Assembly (NCBI GenBank): GCA_045612105.1
Contig: JAZKYL010000147.1
Location: 1-64,000, forward strand
DNA: 64,000 nucleotides
Direction of reading: 5' to 3'
From: SVTX01 sp045612105
GTDB taxonomy: Bacteria > Bacillota > Clostridia > Oscillospirales > CAG-272
Under the pieces are notes generated by a model that worked only from the letters and a program-made list of their open reading frames with translations, made no database searches and was not told where the DNA came from. Shown one piece after another: positions 63,599 to 64,000 of this stretch (within the stretch, counting starts at the first letter, position 1; each line of letters begins with the position of its first letter). The translations under genes were made by a program, and so were the position numbers.

Positions 63599-64000
63599 AT
63601 GAAAACTAAAAGACTCATTTCTTTGATCCTTGCAGTAATTCTATCGTTAGGTACGGTAGTTTATACTGCATCTGCTTCCGAAGCTTCTGCAAGCACAAAC
63701 GCAGATATTCTCCTCGGCGACGTTAATGACGACGGGACCGTCGACACAAAAGATATTATTCTTTTGCGTCAGTATTTCGCAAACTATAATTACGACACCG
63801 GCAAAGCACCGTTCGAGATTGGTGACAGCGCAGACGTAAACGGTGACGGAGAAATCAATTCGACCGACATTGTCGAATTAAGAGATATTCTCGTCAATAA
63901 AGTTTATCCCGATGATGAAGACTCAAAGATCGGTGAGACTATTGATGCGGAATATGCCGCTGATTTCACGGTTGCAAAGGTTTTCTCCGATAATATGGTC
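63599..64000 (+). CDS. Secreted dockerin protein, probable sialate O-acetylesterase (truncated by window end)
   Basis: 134 codons are visible. Signal peptide about 1-27; dockerin about 40-102 (GDVNDDGTVDTKD plus IILLRQYF; SADVNGDGEINSTD plus IVELRDIL). A short acidic linker follows, then FTVAKVFSDNMV, which matches the N-terminus of sialate O-acetylesterase (SASA) proteins (usually FSDxMVLQR). Start ATG 63599 has GGGAGG 6 bases upstream. The dockerin lies at the N-terminus, as in the protein at 8356. It would be a dockerin-borne counterpart of the lipoprotein esterase at 22089. Confidence 0.8.
   Translation, partial: MKTKRLISLILAVILSLGTVVYTASASEASASTNADILLGDVNDDGTVDTKDIILLRQYFANYNYDTGKAPFEIGDSADVNGDGEINSTDIVELRDILVNKVYPDDEDSKIGETIDAEYAADFTVAKVFSDNMV

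Overview
The window looks like a chromosomal segment of an uncultured gut Clostridia-type Firmicute. The reasons are consensus TTGACA-17-TATAAT promoters, strong GGAGG ribosome binding sites, an FeoA/FeoB/Cys-rich FeoB-associated trio, a FakA/FakB/PlsX lipid operon, a PocR-AraC regulator, many dockerin-bearing secreted proteins and a BspA-like leucine-rich-repeat giant. The species cannot be named from the sequence.

Layout. (1) 1-7.9 kb: a phage head/packaging cassette (two small genes, TerS, TerL, portal, Prp-type cysteine protease, scaffold-like protein, N4-gp56-type capsid protein, one small gene) behind a perfect promoter. No tail, lysis or integrase genes follow. (2) 7.9-8.2 kb: a self-contained transcription unit (perfect promoter, three nested perfect stems, strong terminator) that is a candidate structured RNA. 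(3) 8.4-16.1 kb: a 2589-aa secreted BspA-like protein with an N-terminal dockerin, followed by an array of small hairpins separated by a 7-nt word. (4) 16.4-38 kb: mostly housekeeping and transport genes: a membrane protein, a DUF2974-like hydrolase, rarA-cysK, an SGNH-esterase lipoprotein, feoA-feoB with paired operator-like repeats, an HD protein, two Na/phosphate symporter-PhoU fusions, a MATE exporter, metF-metH, tRNA-Pro with a duplicated 3' end, and a Ca/Na antiporter. (5) 38-43.7 kb, minus strand: tetR-fakA-plsX-degV-GNAT-ACP, a coherent fatty-acid incorporation operon. (6) 43.8-59.2 kb, minus strand: the most interesting part, a small cellulosome-like locus. One operon holds a 1303-aa dockerin protein, a cohesin-dockerin adaptor and a cohesin protein with a C-terminal membrane anchor. 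Two further giant paralogues lie upstream; one carries a cohesin-like domain plus dockerin, the other a BspA-like segment plus dockerin. (7) 59.4-64 kb: a PocR-AraC regulator and six-hairpin glycosidase-like operon, a Gfo/Idh/MocA oxidoreductase and the start of a dockerin-sialate O-acetylesterase-like protein.

How it fits together (inference): the anchored cohesin could display the adaptor, which in turn could hold dockerin-bearing proteins from this locus and from 8.4 kb and 63.6 kb. That would make a small surface complex built on an unrecognised giant protein family plus carbohydrate esterase and adhesin-like partners. The glycosidase, oxidoreductase and AraC genes would handle the released sugars inside the cell.
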